NCBI RefSeq assembly: GCF_005280195.1 | Contig: NZ_SZPR01000014.1 | Location: 170,095-234,094, forward strand | Direction of reading: 5' to 3' | Length of the DNA stretch: 64,000 nucleotides | DNA from: Streptomyces galbus | GTDB lineage: Bacteria > Actinomycetota > Actinomycetes > Streptomycetales > Streptomycetaceae | In this document: piece by piece, positions 8,215 through 16,942 of the stretch | Numbering within the stretch: position 1 is the first letter of the stretch | Layout of the letters: every line of letters starts with the position of its first letter | Made by a program: the position numbers and the translations under genes | The notes under the pieces: model-generated | Told to the model about the DNA's origin: nothing | What the model saw: the letters and a program-made list of their open reading frames with translations, nothing else | Database searches by the model: none

Positions 8215-8259
8215 GTCGCGGTCGACGCGGTCGTCGCGGTCGTCGCGGTCGTCGCAGTG
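8215..8259. repeat. 9-base tandem repeat (five copies)
   Basis: Five consecutive units of GTCGCGGTC or close variants (second copy GACGCGGTC, fifth GTCGCAGTG). The period is a multiple of three, so flanking frames stay open and produce artefactual long reading frames on both strands. Confidence 0.8.
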
Positions 8260-8345
8260 GTGGACGCGCGCGTGACCGGGAGGTCCCGGTACCGGACGTG
8301 CCCGCCACCCCGGCGCCCCACCCGGTCCTCCGGCCCCGCCCGGCA

Positions 8346-8375
8346 CGTCCCCCTGTGCGTTGCGGGTGGGGGACG
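8346..8375 (-). terminator. Terminator of the M48 metalloprotease gene
   Basis: CGTCCCCC (8346-8353) pairs with GGGGGACG (8368-8375) around a 14-base loop, 15 bases after the M48 stop. Confidence 0.5.
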
Positions 8376-8389
8376 GGCAGCGAGGAGGC

Positions 8390-10006
8390 TCAGCCCGTCC
8401 TGAGCGCCGGGCCGGCGGCGGATGCGGATCCGGTGCCGGCCAGGAGGGCGCGCAAGGGCGCCGAGTCCGGGGTGTCGGCGACGGCCGCGTCGAGGGCGTC
8501 GTCCATGCCCTTCTCCCATTCCTCGGGCAGGGCGAGCCCGGGCCGGCCCGACCAGGCCACGTCGGGGGCGGCCTGCCCCGCCTGGACGAGACGCAGGTGG
8601 ACGAGACCGGCGAGGCCGTCGAAGACCCGAGGCCGGATGAAGTTGCGGGCCGACGCCCCGGTCAGCCGTGCCGCCTGATGGTGCTTGGGCATCCGCTCGG
8701 CGATCTCCCTCCACAGCAGGCCGCGGTCGAAGGCGTCCAGCACCTCCTCCAGACCGGGCAGCGCGTCGCTGTCGACCGGCCCGGCCGGTGCGCCCCCTTC
8801 GGTGCCGGCCTCCTCTGCGCGCACGGCCCTGGCCACCGCGACCCGCAAGGGCCGCGCCCACTCCTCGGCGTCGATGACGGCGCGGGCCATGACCAGGTCG
8901 TCCCAGCCCAGGCGGGGTAGCTGGGCCGCTTCGACGGGCAGCGTGCACGCCTCAAGCGCCGTGAACACCTCTTCCCCGCGGCGCACCAGGGTGAGCGCGG
9001 ACCGGGTGTCGTCCAGTTCGGCGGCCCGGCCGTCGTCGGGCAACGCCTCCACCGCGGCGACCCGTTCGGCGATCGGGGGGTGGGAGTCGTACCGGTGCGG
9101 TCGCGGCGGGCGTCGTCCGGAGGACAGCTCGGCGATGCCGTCGGGCGACCGGGCATCGACCATGCGGCGGAACCCGCCGTACACCTCTCCCCGCCGCGGC
9201 AGAGCTCCCAGCGGCTCACCCATCGCGGCGTACGCCGTCAGGTAGTGGTCGTGGGCGGCGTCGAGCACGGGCAGGGCGCGCAGTGCGGCGGCGGTGGCGT
9301 CCCGTCCCGCGTGCCGGGCGGCCGTCCGGTCGGCGGCGCGTTCCTGCTCGCGGCCCGCGGCCTGCGAGCTGCGCAGGAACAGGTGGGCGTAGGTGACGTA
9401 CAGCAGGCCCACGGCCCGGTGGAAGTAGGTGTCGTTCCGCCCGAACACGTCGACCGTGTGCAGCACGGCCGCACGACCACGCATGATGATGCCGCCGAGC
9501 CGGGTGTCGAGGTGCGCGTAGTGCCCGAACTCGTGGGCGAGCACGCCACGGAGCTGCGGGACGGTCAGACCGGTCAGCAGGGGCAGCCCGAGATACATGC
9601 GGCGCCGGCCGGGCAGCAGGCCCAGCAGGCGGCTCTGCTCGGCGACGGCGGCGTTGACGTCCGCGGTCAGGTACAGCTCGTCGGGCGGTCGCTCCCCCAT
9701 CGCCTCGGCGGCCGCCCGGACGAGGTCCCACAGCTCGGGCTGGTCGTCCGCTCCCGCCGCGACCGCGTGCGGTTCCGTCTCCAGGCGCCCCGCCCGCAGG
9801 AAGGCGAACATGCCCTGCAGGATCGCCAGAGCCACCACCAGGGTGCCGGTCACGAGCGTGGCCGCGGCCCACGCCGCCCGGTCGACGAACACCCGCGTCA
9901 CCAGCAGCCAGTCCAGCACTCCCATGGCCGCCAGCAGCACGAAGCCCATCAGGAAGAAGCCCGCCAGCAGCACGAACGCGCGCAGCACGCGCAACCGCAA
10001 TCCCAT
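8390..10006 (-). CDS. Membrane-bound M48-family zinc metallopeptidase
   Basis: This 538-residue protein has two hydrophobic N-terminal segments (about residues 7-30 and 45-65) followed by a cytosol-facing Ste24/HtpX-type peptidase domain. The zinc motif is HEFGHYAHLD, and the third ligand is likely the Glu in REQERAADRTAARHAG. Relatives degrade or mature membrane proteins; the substrate is unknown. The C-terminal third is Ala/Arg-rich and typical of actinobacterial M48 proteins longer than HtpX. The ATG at 10006 follows a GGGGGGACAG sequence. The gene is monocistronic by spacing, with a hairpin right after its stop. Confidence 0.85.
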   Translation of the reverse strand: MGLRLRVLRAFVLLAGFFLMGFVLLAAMGVLDWLLVTRVFVDRAAWAAATLVTGTLVVALAILQGMFAFLRAGRLETEPHAVAAGADDQPELWDLVRAAAEAMGERPPDELYLTADVNAAVAEQSRLLGLLPGRRRMYLGLPLLTGLTVPQLRGVLAHEFGHYAHLDTRLGGIIMRGRAAVLHTVDVFGRNDTYFHRAVGLLYVTYAHLFLRSSQAAGREQERAADRTAARHAGRDATAAALRALPVLDAAHDHYLTAYAAMGEPLGALPRRGEVYGGFRRMVDARSPDGIAELSSGRRPPRPHRYDSHPPIAERVAAVEALPDDGRAAELDDTRSALTLVRRGEEVFTALEACTLPVEAAQLPRLGWDDLVMARAVIDAEEWARPLRVAVARAVRAEEAGTEGGAPAGPVDSDALPGLEEVLDAFDRGLLWREIAERMPKHHQAARLTGASARNFIRPRVFDGLAGLVHLRLVQAGQAAPDVAWSGRPGLALPEEWEKGMDDALDAAVADTPDSAPLRALLAGTGSASAAGPALRTG

Positions 10007-10295
10007 TACTGTCCCCCCGCCGGACCCGCCGCCCGGACGGGCCGACGACGCGCGGATCCTACCGCCGGGTGAGACGCGGGGACATGCAATGACCGCCCCG
10101 GCAGGCGCGGCCCCGTTACCGGAACCGTCCACCCCGCCCCCCGTCACCTCTCACCCCGCCCCCCGCCCGAGTGAGAGCAACGTTCCCTCGCGGTCACCCG
10201 TGGGCACAGGGGCGAAACGCGGTCTGCCTACCTTCGGGACCCAGAAGCGCTCATCCCCCCGCACCACCTGAGTCCCGCAGCACCGTGGAGGCGTC

Positions 10296-11690
10296 ATGAC
10301 AGCCCCGAGCACAGCCCCCGCACCTTCCTCCGGCCCGCGCAGGGGCGGGCGGTGGATCGAGCACTGGGATCCCGAGGACGAGACCTTCTGGAACACGACC
10401 GGGGAGCGGATCGCCCGCCGCAACCTCTTCTTCTCCGTCCTTTCCGAGCACATCGGCTTCTCGATCTGGACCCTGTGGTCGGTGCTGGTGCTCTTCATGG
10501 GGCCGGAGTACGGGCTGACCCCCGCCGACAAGTTCCTGCTGACGTCGATGGTCACGCTCGTCGGGGCCGTCGTCCGGGTGCCGTACACCTTCGCCGTCGC
10601 GGTCTTCGGCGGGCGGAACTGGACGGTCATCTCGGCCGGTCTGCTGCTGGTGCCCACCGTCGCGGCCTTCGCGGTGATGGAGCCGGGGACGTCCTTCACG
10701 ACGTTCCTGCTGGTCGGCCTGCTGGCCGGGGTCGGCGGCGGCAACTTCGCCTCCTCCATGACCAACATCAACGCCTACTTCCCGCTGCGCAAGAAGGGCT
10801 GGGCGCTCGGCCTGAACGCCGGCGGCGGCAACATCGGCGTCCCGGTCATCCAGCTCATCGCCCTCGCCATCATCGGCGCGAACGGCGGGCCGCGCGTGCT
10901 GCTCGGCATCTACATCCCGCTGATCCTCCTCGCCGCGGTGCTCGCCTTCCGCTTCATGGACAACCTGGAGAAGGTCAGGAACGACACCGGCGCCGCCCAG
11001 GACGCGGCCCGCGACGGCCACACCTGGATCATGTCGTTCCTCTACGTCGGGACGTTCGGGTCGTTCATCGGCTACAGCTTCGCCTTCGGGCAGGTGCTCA
11101 CCAACCAGTTCGGCCGTACGCCGCTGCAGGCCGCGTACCTCACCTTCATCGGCCCGCTGCTCGGCTCGCTGATCCGCCCCGTCGGCGGCCGGCTCGCCGA
11201 CCGCTGGGGCGGGGCCCGCATCAGCCTGTACACGTACGTCGGCATGGGCGCGGCCACCGCCGTCCTGGTGTACGCCAGCCAGCAGAAGTCGCTGGGGCTG
11301 TTCGTGCCGGTCTTCGTGGCGCTGTTCGTGCTCAGCGGGCTCGGCAACGGGTCGACGTTCAAGATGATCCCCGGCATCTTCCACACCAAGGCCCTCGCCC
11401 GGGGGCTGACGGGCGAGGCGGCCGCGGCGTACGGGCGGCGGCTGTCCGGCGCGTCCATGGGCCTGATCGGCGCGGTCGGCGCGCTCGGCGGCGTCGGCAT
11501 CAACCTCGCCTTCCGCCAGTCCTTCCTCTCCTACGGCTCCGGCACCGGCGCGTTCGTGGCGTTCCTCGTCTTCTACGCCGCCTGCTTCGCCGTCACCTGG
11601 GCCGTATACCTTCGTAAGCCGGCCGGCGCGACGAGCCCGGCGGCGAGCGCCGCGGAGAAGGAGCCGCAGCTCAGCTACGCGGAAGTGTGA
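10296..11690 (+). CDS. narK: Nitrate/nitrite transporter, NarK type (MFS)
   Basis: The 464-residue protein is a 12-helix major facilitator transporter for nitrate uptake and/or nitrite export. Both nitrate-signature regions are visible: LAGVGGGNFASSM and GLNAGGGNIGVPV. The second gate motif occurs as SGLGNGSTFKMIP. The hydrophilic N-terminus (WIEHWDPEDETFW) is typical of actinobacterial NarK. The ATG at 10296 is preceded by GGAGG. It is followed by nnaR in the same direction, the known S. coelicolor arrangement in which NnaR and GlnR control nitrate assimilation. Direction of transport cannot be told from sequence. Confidence 0.92.
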   Translation: MTAPSTAPAPSSGPRRGGRWIEHWDPEDETFWNTTGERIARRNLFFSVLSEHIGFSIWTLWSVLVLFMGPEYGLTPADKFLLTSMVTLVGAVVRVPYTFAVAVFGGRNWTVISAGLLLVPTVAAFAVMEPGTSFTTFLLVGLLAGVGGGNFASSMTNINAYFPLRKKGWALGLNAGGGNIGVPVIQLIALAIIGANGGPRVLLGIYIPLILLAAVLAFRFMDNLEKVRNDTGAAQDAARDGHTWIMSFLYVGTFGSFIGYSFAFGQVLTNQFGRTPLQAAYLTFIGPLLGSLIRPVGGRLADRWGGARISLYTYVGMGAATAVLVYASQQKSLGLFVPVFVALFVLSGLGNGSTFKMIPGIFHTKALARGLTGEAAAAYGRRLSGASMGLIGAVGALGGVGINLAFRQSFLSYGSGTGAFVAFLVFYAACFAVTWAVYLRKPAGATSPAASAAEKEPQLSYAEV

Positions 11691-11735
11691 CCGGACCGCC
11701 GGGTGCGACGTAACACCGGCGACATCGAGCCGAAC

Positions 11736-11765
11736 CGAGCCTGTCACGCGCCGTTGACAGGCTCG
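11736..11765. repeat. 11-bp inverted repeat between narK and nnaR
   Basis: CGAGCCTGTCA (11736-11746) and TGACAGGCTCG (11755-11765) are perfect complements with an 8-base spacer. It may be the narK terminator, or an operator upstream of nnaR; its centre is about 80 bases before the nnaR start. Confidence 0.7.
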
Positions 11766-11830
11766 ATCGGCATGCGGGCACCGCGCCACTGCGGCATCCT
11801 CCTGGTGTCCGCGGCACGACGACCACGGGA

Positions 11831-12997
11831 ATGCGGGACGACGTCATGTACGAGGAACAGCAGCGACCGGACCACGGGCCCCTGGCCGGCTTCACCGTGG
11901 GCGTGACGGCCGCGCGCCGGGCCGACGAACTGGGGGCCCTGCTCCAGCGGCGCGGCGCCGCCGTCCTGCACGCCCCCGCCCTGCGGATCGTGCCGCTCGC
12001 CGACGACGGGGAGCTGCTCGCCGCGACCCAGCAACTCATCGACCGGGCGCCGGACGTGGTCGTCGCGACGACCGCCATCGGCTTCCGCGGCTGGATCGAG
12101 GCCGCCGACGGGTGGGGGCTCGGCGAGCCCCTGCTGGCCCGGCTTCGCGAGGTCGAGCTGCTGGCCCGCGGCCCCAAGGTCAAGGGCGCGGTGCGGGCCG
12201 CCGGACTGACCGAGGAGTGGTCGCCGTCCAGCGAGTCGCTGGCGGAGGTGCTCGACCGGCTCCTGGAGGAGGGCGTCGACGGCCGCCGGGTCGCCGTCCA
12301 GCTGCACGGGGAGCCGCTGCCCGGGTTCGTGGAGGCGCTGCGGGAGGGCGGGGCCGAGGTGGTGGGGGTGCCCGTGTACCGGTGGATGCCGCCGGAGGAC
12401 ATCGGGCCGCTGGACCGGCTGCTGGACGCCACGGTGGCGCGCGGCCTGGACGCGGTGACCTTCACCAGCGCGCCCGCGGCGGCGTCCCTGCTGTCCCGGG
12501 CGGAGGAGCGGGGCCTTTTGACCGGCCTGCTGGCCGCGTTCCACCACGACGTGGTGCCGGCCTGCGTGGGACCGGTCACCGCGCTGCCGCTGCAGGCGCG
12601 CGGCGTGGACACCGTCCAGCCCGACCGCTTCCGCCTCGGCCCGCTGGTGCAGCTGCTGTGCCAGGAACTGCCCTCCCGGGCCCGTTCGTTGCCGGTGGCC
12701 GGCCACCACATGGAGATCCGCGGCCACGCGGTCCTCCTCGACGGCGAGCTCAAGCCGGTCCCCCCGGCCGGCATGTCCCTGCTGCGGGCCCTGTCCCGCC
12801 GCCCCGGCTGGGTCGTCCCGCGCGCCGACCTGCTGCGCGCCCTGCCCGGCGCGGGCCGCGACGAGCACGCCGTGGAGACGGCGATGGCCCGCCTGCGCAC
12901 GGCCCTGGGCGCCCCGAAGCTGATCCAGACGGTGGTCAAGCGCGGCTACCGCCTGGCCCTGGACCCGGCCACGGACGCGAAGTACGCGGGGGCGTGA
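11831..12997 (+). CDS. nnaR: Nitrate assimilation regulator with HemD-like domain and winged helix
   Basis: The 388-residue protein fuses a uroporphyrinogen-III synthase-like domain (about residues 20-275) to a C-terminal OmpR-type winged helix (about 295-380). The latter is recognisable by HAVETAMARLRTALG and TVVKRGYRLAL. Its place after narK matches S. coelicolor NnaR (SCO2958), a transcription activator of nitrate/nitrite assimilation genes working with GlnR. The HemD-like part may sense a tetrapyrrole or related ligand rather than catalyse; that is inference. The start is either ATG 11831 or ATG 11846 (MYEEQQ); the latter has GGGAC at better spacing. Confidence 0.88.
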   Translation: MRDDVMYEEQQRPDHGPLAGFTVGVTAARRADELGALLQRRGAAVLHAPALRIVPLADDGELLAATQQLIDRAPDVVVATTAIGFRGWIEAADGWGLGEPLLARLREVELLARGPKVKGAVRAAGLTEEWSPSSESLAEVLDRLLEEGVDGRRVAVQLHGEPLPGFVEALREGGAEVVGVPVYRWMPPEDIGPLDRLLDATVARGLDAVTFTSAPAAASLLSRAEERGLLTGLLAAFHHDVVPACVGPVTALPLQARGVDTVQPDRFRLGPLVQLLCQELPSRARSLPVAGHHMEIRGHAVLLDGELKPVPPAGMSLLRALSRRPGWVVPRADLLRALPGAGRDEHAVETAMARLRTALGAPKLIQTVVKRGYRLALDPATDAKYAGA

Positions 12998-13084
12998 CAC
13001 CCCGGCCCGCCGGGCCTAGGTACTCGGGTCGTTCTGAGTATCCGCGCCCTGTTCCGGGGGCGGGGCCGGCGGGAGGCTGGGCGC

Positions 13085-13468
13085 ATGAGCCAAGGACTTC
13101 CGAGACCCGTGCCCCGGCTGGTGCCCGTGCTGGTCCTCGCCGGGGTGTCGTTCGCGCTGTGGGCCGCCTGGCTGGGGTGGGACCAGCAGCGGGACGTGCA
13201 GGCCGACGGTTCGACCACCGGGCCGTACGAGGCGTGGCAGGTCGGGGGGCTCGTGCTGAGCCTGCTGGTGCCCGTGTACTGGGCCGCGTCCCGGCAGCAC
13301 GTGGCGGCCGTCGCGGGGACGACCGCCGGTCTGACCCTCGCCGCCTACGGGGACTGGTCCGACGACGCCGGCGGCCTGTTCATGGTGGGCGTCACCCTGG
13401 TCATGCTGGGCAGCCTCGCCGCCACGGCCGCCGTGTCGGCGGTGATCCGCGCCGCGACGCGGGCGTGA
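13085..13468 (+). CDS. Small integral membrane protein
   Basis: The 127-residue protein has four predicted hydrophobic segments (about residues 11-29, 51-67, 74-89 and 97-118). The second loop is charged and Trp-containing (GWDQQRDVQADGS). No catalytic motif is recognised. The ATG at 13085 has GGGAGG upstream. It lies between nnaR and a convergent LysR gene, so it may be its own unit. The family is conserved in Streptomyces as far as gene order suggests; function unknown. Confidence 0.75.
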   Translation: MSQGLPRPVPRLVPVLVLAGVSFALWAAWLGWDQQRDVQADGSTTGPYEAWQVGGLVLSLLVPVYWAASRQHVAAVAGTTAGLTLAAYGDWSDDAGGLFMVGVTLVMLGSLAATAAVSAVIRAATRA

Positions 13469-13513
13469 CGGCGGCGGCGTGGCGCGGCGTGCCGGCCGGT
13501 GCGCCACGCGGTG

Positions 13514-14488
13514 TCACGTGCGGGCGGCAGCCGAGTCCCTGTCCACGGCCGGGATCCATGCCGTGGCGGGCACCCGCAGCCACGACCTCTCGGCCGTCAG
13601 CCGGGCCGCCGCGCGCCGCAGCGCGTCGAGGCCGGGGTGGACCAGCCCCTTGCGCCAGACCAGCGAGACCGGGGACAGCGGCACCGGGTCGACGAGCGGC
13701 CGGAGCACCGTGCCGGGCAGGGCCGGGAACCCCACCACCACGAGGACCGGATCGCCCGATTTCTCGATGATGCGGCGGAACTCCTCGTCGCCGACGGCGA
13801 GCGGCGCGGGCGGCGCCACCTCGATGCCGCGCCCCTCGAACAGCCGGTGGGCGAGGTCCGTCCACTCCCGGGTGCGCGGGTTCCCGGCGCCCGCGTACAC
13901 CCGCTCCCCGGCGAGCGCGGCCATCGGCACCTCCGCCAGCGCGGCCAGCCGGTGGTGTACGGGCAGCAGGACGGCCATCGGCTCGTGGCGCACGGCCTGG
14001 TGGTCCAGCGCGGCCCGCAGCGCCGGGTCCAGGCCCGCCCAGCGGCCGAACGACGCGTCCAGCCGGCCCGCCGCGATCTCGGCCGCGGCCCAGGTCAGCC
14101 CGCTCTCGAAGCGCGCCATCAGCTCCAGATCCGGGGCGAGTTCGCGGGCCAGGTGCAGCACCGCGCGGCCGGTGACCAGGCCCGGCGAGTTGAGGTCCAC
14201 CAGCAGCGGGCGGGCCTGCCGGAACGCCGCGAGCAGCTCGTCCTGCGCCGCCAGCACCCGGCGCGCGTACGGCACCAGCCGCTCGCCGTCGGGCGTCAGC
14301 GTGACCTGGCGGGTGGTCCGCAGGAACAGGTCGGCGCCCAACTCCCGCTCCAGGCGCCGTACGTCACGGCTGAGGGCCTGCTGCGCGACGTACAGGCGGG
14401 CCGCGGCACGGGTGAAGTGCAGTTCCTCGGCGACGGCGAGGAAGGCGCGCAGCAGACGGGGGTCGAGGTGGGCGGGTGTGCCGGACAT
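13514..14488 (-). CDS. LysR-family transcriptional regulator
   Basis: The 324-residue protein has the N-terminal LysR helix-turn-helix (LLRAFLAVAEELHFTRAAAR, then QQALSRDVRRLERELGADLF) and a C-terminal periplasmic-binding-like effector domain. It is divergent from an MFS transporter gene with only 83 bases between starts, the usual arrangement for a LysR protein controlling its neighbour. The inducing ligand is unknown. Confidence 0.88.
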   Translation of the reverse strand: MSGTPAHLDPRLLRAFLAVAEELHFTRAAARLYVAQQALSRDVRRLERELGADLFLRTTRQVTLTPDGERLVPYARRVLAAQDELLAAFRQARPLLVDLNSPGLVTGRAVLHLARELAPDLELMARFESGLTWAAAEIAAGRLDASFGRWAGLDPALRAALDHQAVRHEPMAVLLPVHHRLAALAEVPMAALAGERVYAGAGNPRTREWTDLAHRLFEGRGIEVAPPAPLAVGDEEFRRIIEKSGDPVLVVVGFPALPGTVLRPLVDPVPLSPVSLVWRKGLVHPGLDALRRAAARLTAERSWLRVPATAWIPAVDRDSAAART

Positions 14489-14571
14489 CCCGTGAACTTA
14501 CAACGCGGGTGTGTCAATCGGTGCGGGACAGGTGTTGGACCGGGTGATCATCGCGGCGCCACCGTAGGGGC

Positions 14572-15870
14572 ATGCCCCAGTCGACACGGCGGGACCACCC
14601 TGCCCGCACACCGTCCCGTCCCTTCCCCACGCTCACCGCGGACACCCTGGTCACCGTCGACTTCCGCCCCCGCGCGGCCCGACCGCCGGGCCCCTACCGG
14701 CGGCTGCTCGCCCGGCCGGGCGCCCGCGCCTTCGTCGCCGGGAACCTGATCGCCCGGCTGCCCGCGGGCATGTTCGGGATGAGCACCATCGTGATGATCG
14801 CCGACACCCGCGGCTCGTACGCCCTGGCCGGGGCCGTCGGCGCGACCGGACTCGCGGCGTCCGCGCTGGCCGGGCCGTGGATCGCGCGGCTCGTCGACCG
14901 GCACGGGCAGGCGCGGATCGCGGTCCCGGCCGCGCTGTGCGTGGTGCTCGGCAGCCTGGCGCTGGTGCTGTGCGTGCACTACGGGGCACCCGACTGGACC
15001 CTCTTCGCCGCGTACGCCACGACCGCGACCACGCCCAACACCGGGGGCATGGCCCGGGCCCGCTGGGCGCACCTGCTGGACGGGGACGCGGCCGCCCTGC
15101 ACACCGCGAACTCCTTCGAGCAGGCGGTGGACGAGCTGTGCTACATGCTGGGCCCGGTGCTCGCGGCGTTCCTGTGCACGGCGGTCGCCCCGGAGGCGGG
15201 GCTGCTGGTGGCGGCGTCGCTGCTGCTGGTGGGCATCCTGCTGTTCGCGGCGCAGCGCGCCACCGAGCCGCCGCCGCGCCCGGCGGACCGCGCGGCGCGC
15301 TCGCCGCTGCGGGTCGCGGGCGTGCCGCCGCTGCTGGTGGGGTTCCTGGCGACGGGCGCGGTGTTCGGTTCGATGGAGGTCGTCACCGTCGCCTACGCCG
15401 ACGCGCTCGGCCACCGGGGCGCCGCCGGGGTGGTGCTGATGCTCCAGGCGGCCGGTTCGTGCGCGGCCGGCCTGCTGTACGGCGCGCTGAAGCCGGCCGG
15501 TCCGGCCGAGCGGCGCCTGCCGTGGTGCCTGCTGGCGATGACGGTGCTGATGGGCCTGCCGTGGCTGAGCGCCCGTACCGCGGGTTCGCTGCCGCTGCTG
15601 GCGCTCGCGCTGCTGGTGGCGGGGATGGCGACCGCGCCGACGATGGTCACCGCGATGACCGTGCTCCAGGGCAGGGTGCCCGCGGGGCGGCTGAACGAGG
15701 GGCTGAGCCTGATGGTCACCGCGCTGCTCGCGGGGATCGCGTGCGGCTCGGCGAGCGGCGGCTGGATCGTCGAACACTCCGCGCCGACCACGGGGTTCGC
15801 GGTGCCGGTGGCGGCGGCGGGGGTGGCGTTCGTGATCGGCTCGGTGCGGGCGGTGCGTCGCGCCGCCTGA
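14572..15870 (+). CDS. MFS transporter, probable drug or metabolite exporter
   Basis: The 432-residue protein has about 12 hydrophobic helices after a 45-residue hydrophilic Arg/Pro-rich N-terminus. The MFS loop motif is seen as WIARLVDRHGQARI after helix 2. It is probably controlled by the divergent LysR gene. Its stop codon lies inside the first copy of an octamer repeat (15865-15909), so repeat changes could alter the last codons. The substrate cannot be inferred. Confidence 0.82.
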   Translation: MPQSTRRDHPARTPSRPFPTLTADTLVTVDFRPRAARPPGPYRRLLARPGARAFVAGNLIARLPAGMFGMSTIVMIADTRGSYALAGAVGATGLAASALAGPWIARLVDRHGQARIAVPAALCVVLGSLALVLCVHYGAPDWTLFAAYATTATTPNTGGMARARWAHLLDGDAAALHTANSFEQAVDELCYMLGPVLAAFLCTAVAPEAGLLVAASLLLVGILLFAAQRATEPPPRPADRAARSPLRVAGVPPLLVGFLATGAVFGSMEVVTVAYADALGHRGAAGVVLMLQAAGSCAAGLLYGALKPAGPAERRLPWCLLAMTVLMGLPWLSARTAGSLPLLALALLVAGMATAPTMVTAMTVLQGRVPAGRLNEGLSLMVTALLAGIACGSASGGWIVEHSAPTTGFAVPVAAAGVAFVIGSVRAVRRAA

Positions 15871-15909
15871 ACGCCTGAACGCCTGAACGCCTGAACGCCT
15901 GAACGCCTG
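15865..15909. repeat. Octamer tandem repeat GCCTGAAC (5.6 copies)
   Basis: Five exact copies of GCCTGAAC plus GCCTG, starting inside the last codons of the MFS gene. Because the period is 8, the TGA falls in all three plus-strand frames. The minus strand stays open. Confidence 0.95.
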
Positions 15910-15919
15910 CGGGAACGAC

Positions 15920-15951
15920 GAAGGCCCGGTGGCGGGTGCCACCGGGCCTTC
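15920..15951. terminator. Terminator shared by the MFS gene and tmRNA
   Basis: A perfect 14-bp stem (GAAGGCCCGGTGGC / GCCACCGGGCCTTC) with a GGGT loop sits 10 bases beyond the tmRNA 3' end on the minus strand and about 50 bases after the MFS stop on the plus strand. Confidence 0.85.
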
Positions 15952-15961
15952 TCATGGGGAG

Positions 15962-16363
15962 TGGAGATGGCGGGAATCGAACCCGCGTCCAACGGTGCGG
16001 AATCAGGGCTTCTCCGTGTGCAGTCCGCTGCGCTTTTCTCAGCCCCGGAGATCACGCGGACAAGTCTCCGACGGGCTCAGTCACTGTGTGATTTCCCTCT
16101 TCACCCCGTGACCGGGATCGAGGTTTAGTTCCCTAGCTGATGCCAGGAACCGGGTCGGGAACAGCCCCGGGCTGACACTCCCTTGAGTAAGGGGGCAGTT
16201 CGCTCGCTACCTGATCAGGCAGCGAGGGCGAACTGCTCCGCCTTGGGAGAATCGCTCTTGATAGTGGCGATTATTTTTTTCGGCCTGTGGTTTACGAGAT
16301 CATGGCCGCTTCCTCGACACGCTTCCCCTGCTTCGACAGCCGCTGTCGAAACCGATCATCCCC
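15962..16363 (-). ncRNA. ssrA: tmRNA (transfer-messenger RNA)
   Basis: tmRNA rescues stalled ribosomes with SmpB and tags the nascent peptide. The 5' end GGGGATG (16357-16363) pairs with CATCTCC (15963-15969) as the acceptor stem. The T-arm is visible as GGTTCGATTCC near the 3' end. The discriminator A is at 15962, and the 3' CCA does not appear to be encoded. The tag reading frame ends FALAA-stop (stop at 16215-16217). If the resume codon is GCC at 16266-16268, the encoded tag is ATIKSDSPKAEQFALAA; the resume codon is my inference. Upstream AT-rich sequence (AAAAAAATAATC) fits the pre-tag region. smpB lies about 100 bases upstream on the same strand. Confidence 0.93.
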
Positions 16364-16462
16364 ATGTTGATTTTTCAATCCGCGCACCCGCTGTGAGGTG
16401 CAGGTGCCATCGTACGTGACCAACGTCCGTCGATGCCACCGTATTCCCCCGCCGGGGCCGGC

Positions 16463-16942
16463 CTACGCGCGCTGCTTGCGGCGGACGGCCGACATGGCGC
16501 GCTCGGCCTCGCGGCGGTCCTGCTTCTCCCGCAGGGTCTGGCGCTTGTCGTACTCCTTCTTGCCCTTGGCCAGCGCGATCTCGACCTTGGCCCGGCCGTC
16601 CTTGAAGTACAGCGCCAGGGGCACGATGGTGTGGCCCGTCTCCTGCACCTTGGACTCCAGCTTGTCGATCTCCGCTCGGTGCAGCAGCAGCTTGCGCTTG
16701 CGGCGCGCGCTGTGGTTCGTCCAGGTGCCCTGGCTGTACTCGGGCACGTGCACGTTGTACAGCCACGCCTCGTGCCCGTCTAGCTGCACGAAGCCGTCCA
16801 CGAGCGAGGCCCGCCCCTGGCGCAGCGACTTCACCTCGGTCCCCATGAGCACCAGGCCGGCCTCGTAGGTGTCGATGATGAGGTAGTCGTGCCGCGCCTT
16901 CTTGTTCTGGGCGATCAGCTTGCGCCCTTTTTCCTTAGCCAT
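16463..16942 (-). CDS. smpB: SsrA-binding protein SmpB
   Basis: The 159-residue protein binds tmRNA and delivers it to stalled ribosomes. The family signature is clear: LIAQNKKARHDY, EAGLVLMGTEVKSLRQG, and a basic C-terminal tail (EYDKRQTLREKQDRREAER) that enters the empty mRNA channel. The ATG at 16942 gives the usual MAKEKGRK start; an in-frame ATG four codons earlier (16954) is possible, and neither has a strong ribosome site. Its partner ssrA is immediately downstream on the same strand. Confidence 0.95.
   Translation of the reverse strand: MAKEKGRKLIAQNKKARHDYLIIDTYEAGLVLMGTEVKSLRQGRASLVDGFVQLDGHEAWLYNVHVPEYSQGTWTNHSARRKRKLLLHRAEIDKLESKVQETGHTIVPLALYFKDGRAKVEIALAKGKKEYDKRQTLREKQDRREAERAMSAVRRKQRA

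Larger units (their letters stand above)
8082..8389. other. Repeat- and hairpin-rich spacer between the CGNR and M48 genes
   Basis: No gene is supported. The region holds a hairpin just after the M48 stop (8346-8375), a 9-base tandem repeat (8215-8259) and a 10-bp inverted repeat (8146-8181). The remainder presumably contains the CGNR promoter, which I could not assign. Confidence 0.5.

Noticed and set aside
7467..8948. 493-codon minus-strand frame fusing upstream repeat sequence to the CGNR protein
   Set aside because: Only the part from 8081 has family sequence. The upstream part is antisense-frame M48 sequence and tandem repeat.
10193..10217. GlnR-box-like sequence (GTCAC, 6 bases, GCACA) upstream of narK
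   Set aside because: The second half-site deviates from the GAAAC consensus; too weak to claim, although GlnR control of narK is plausible from other species.
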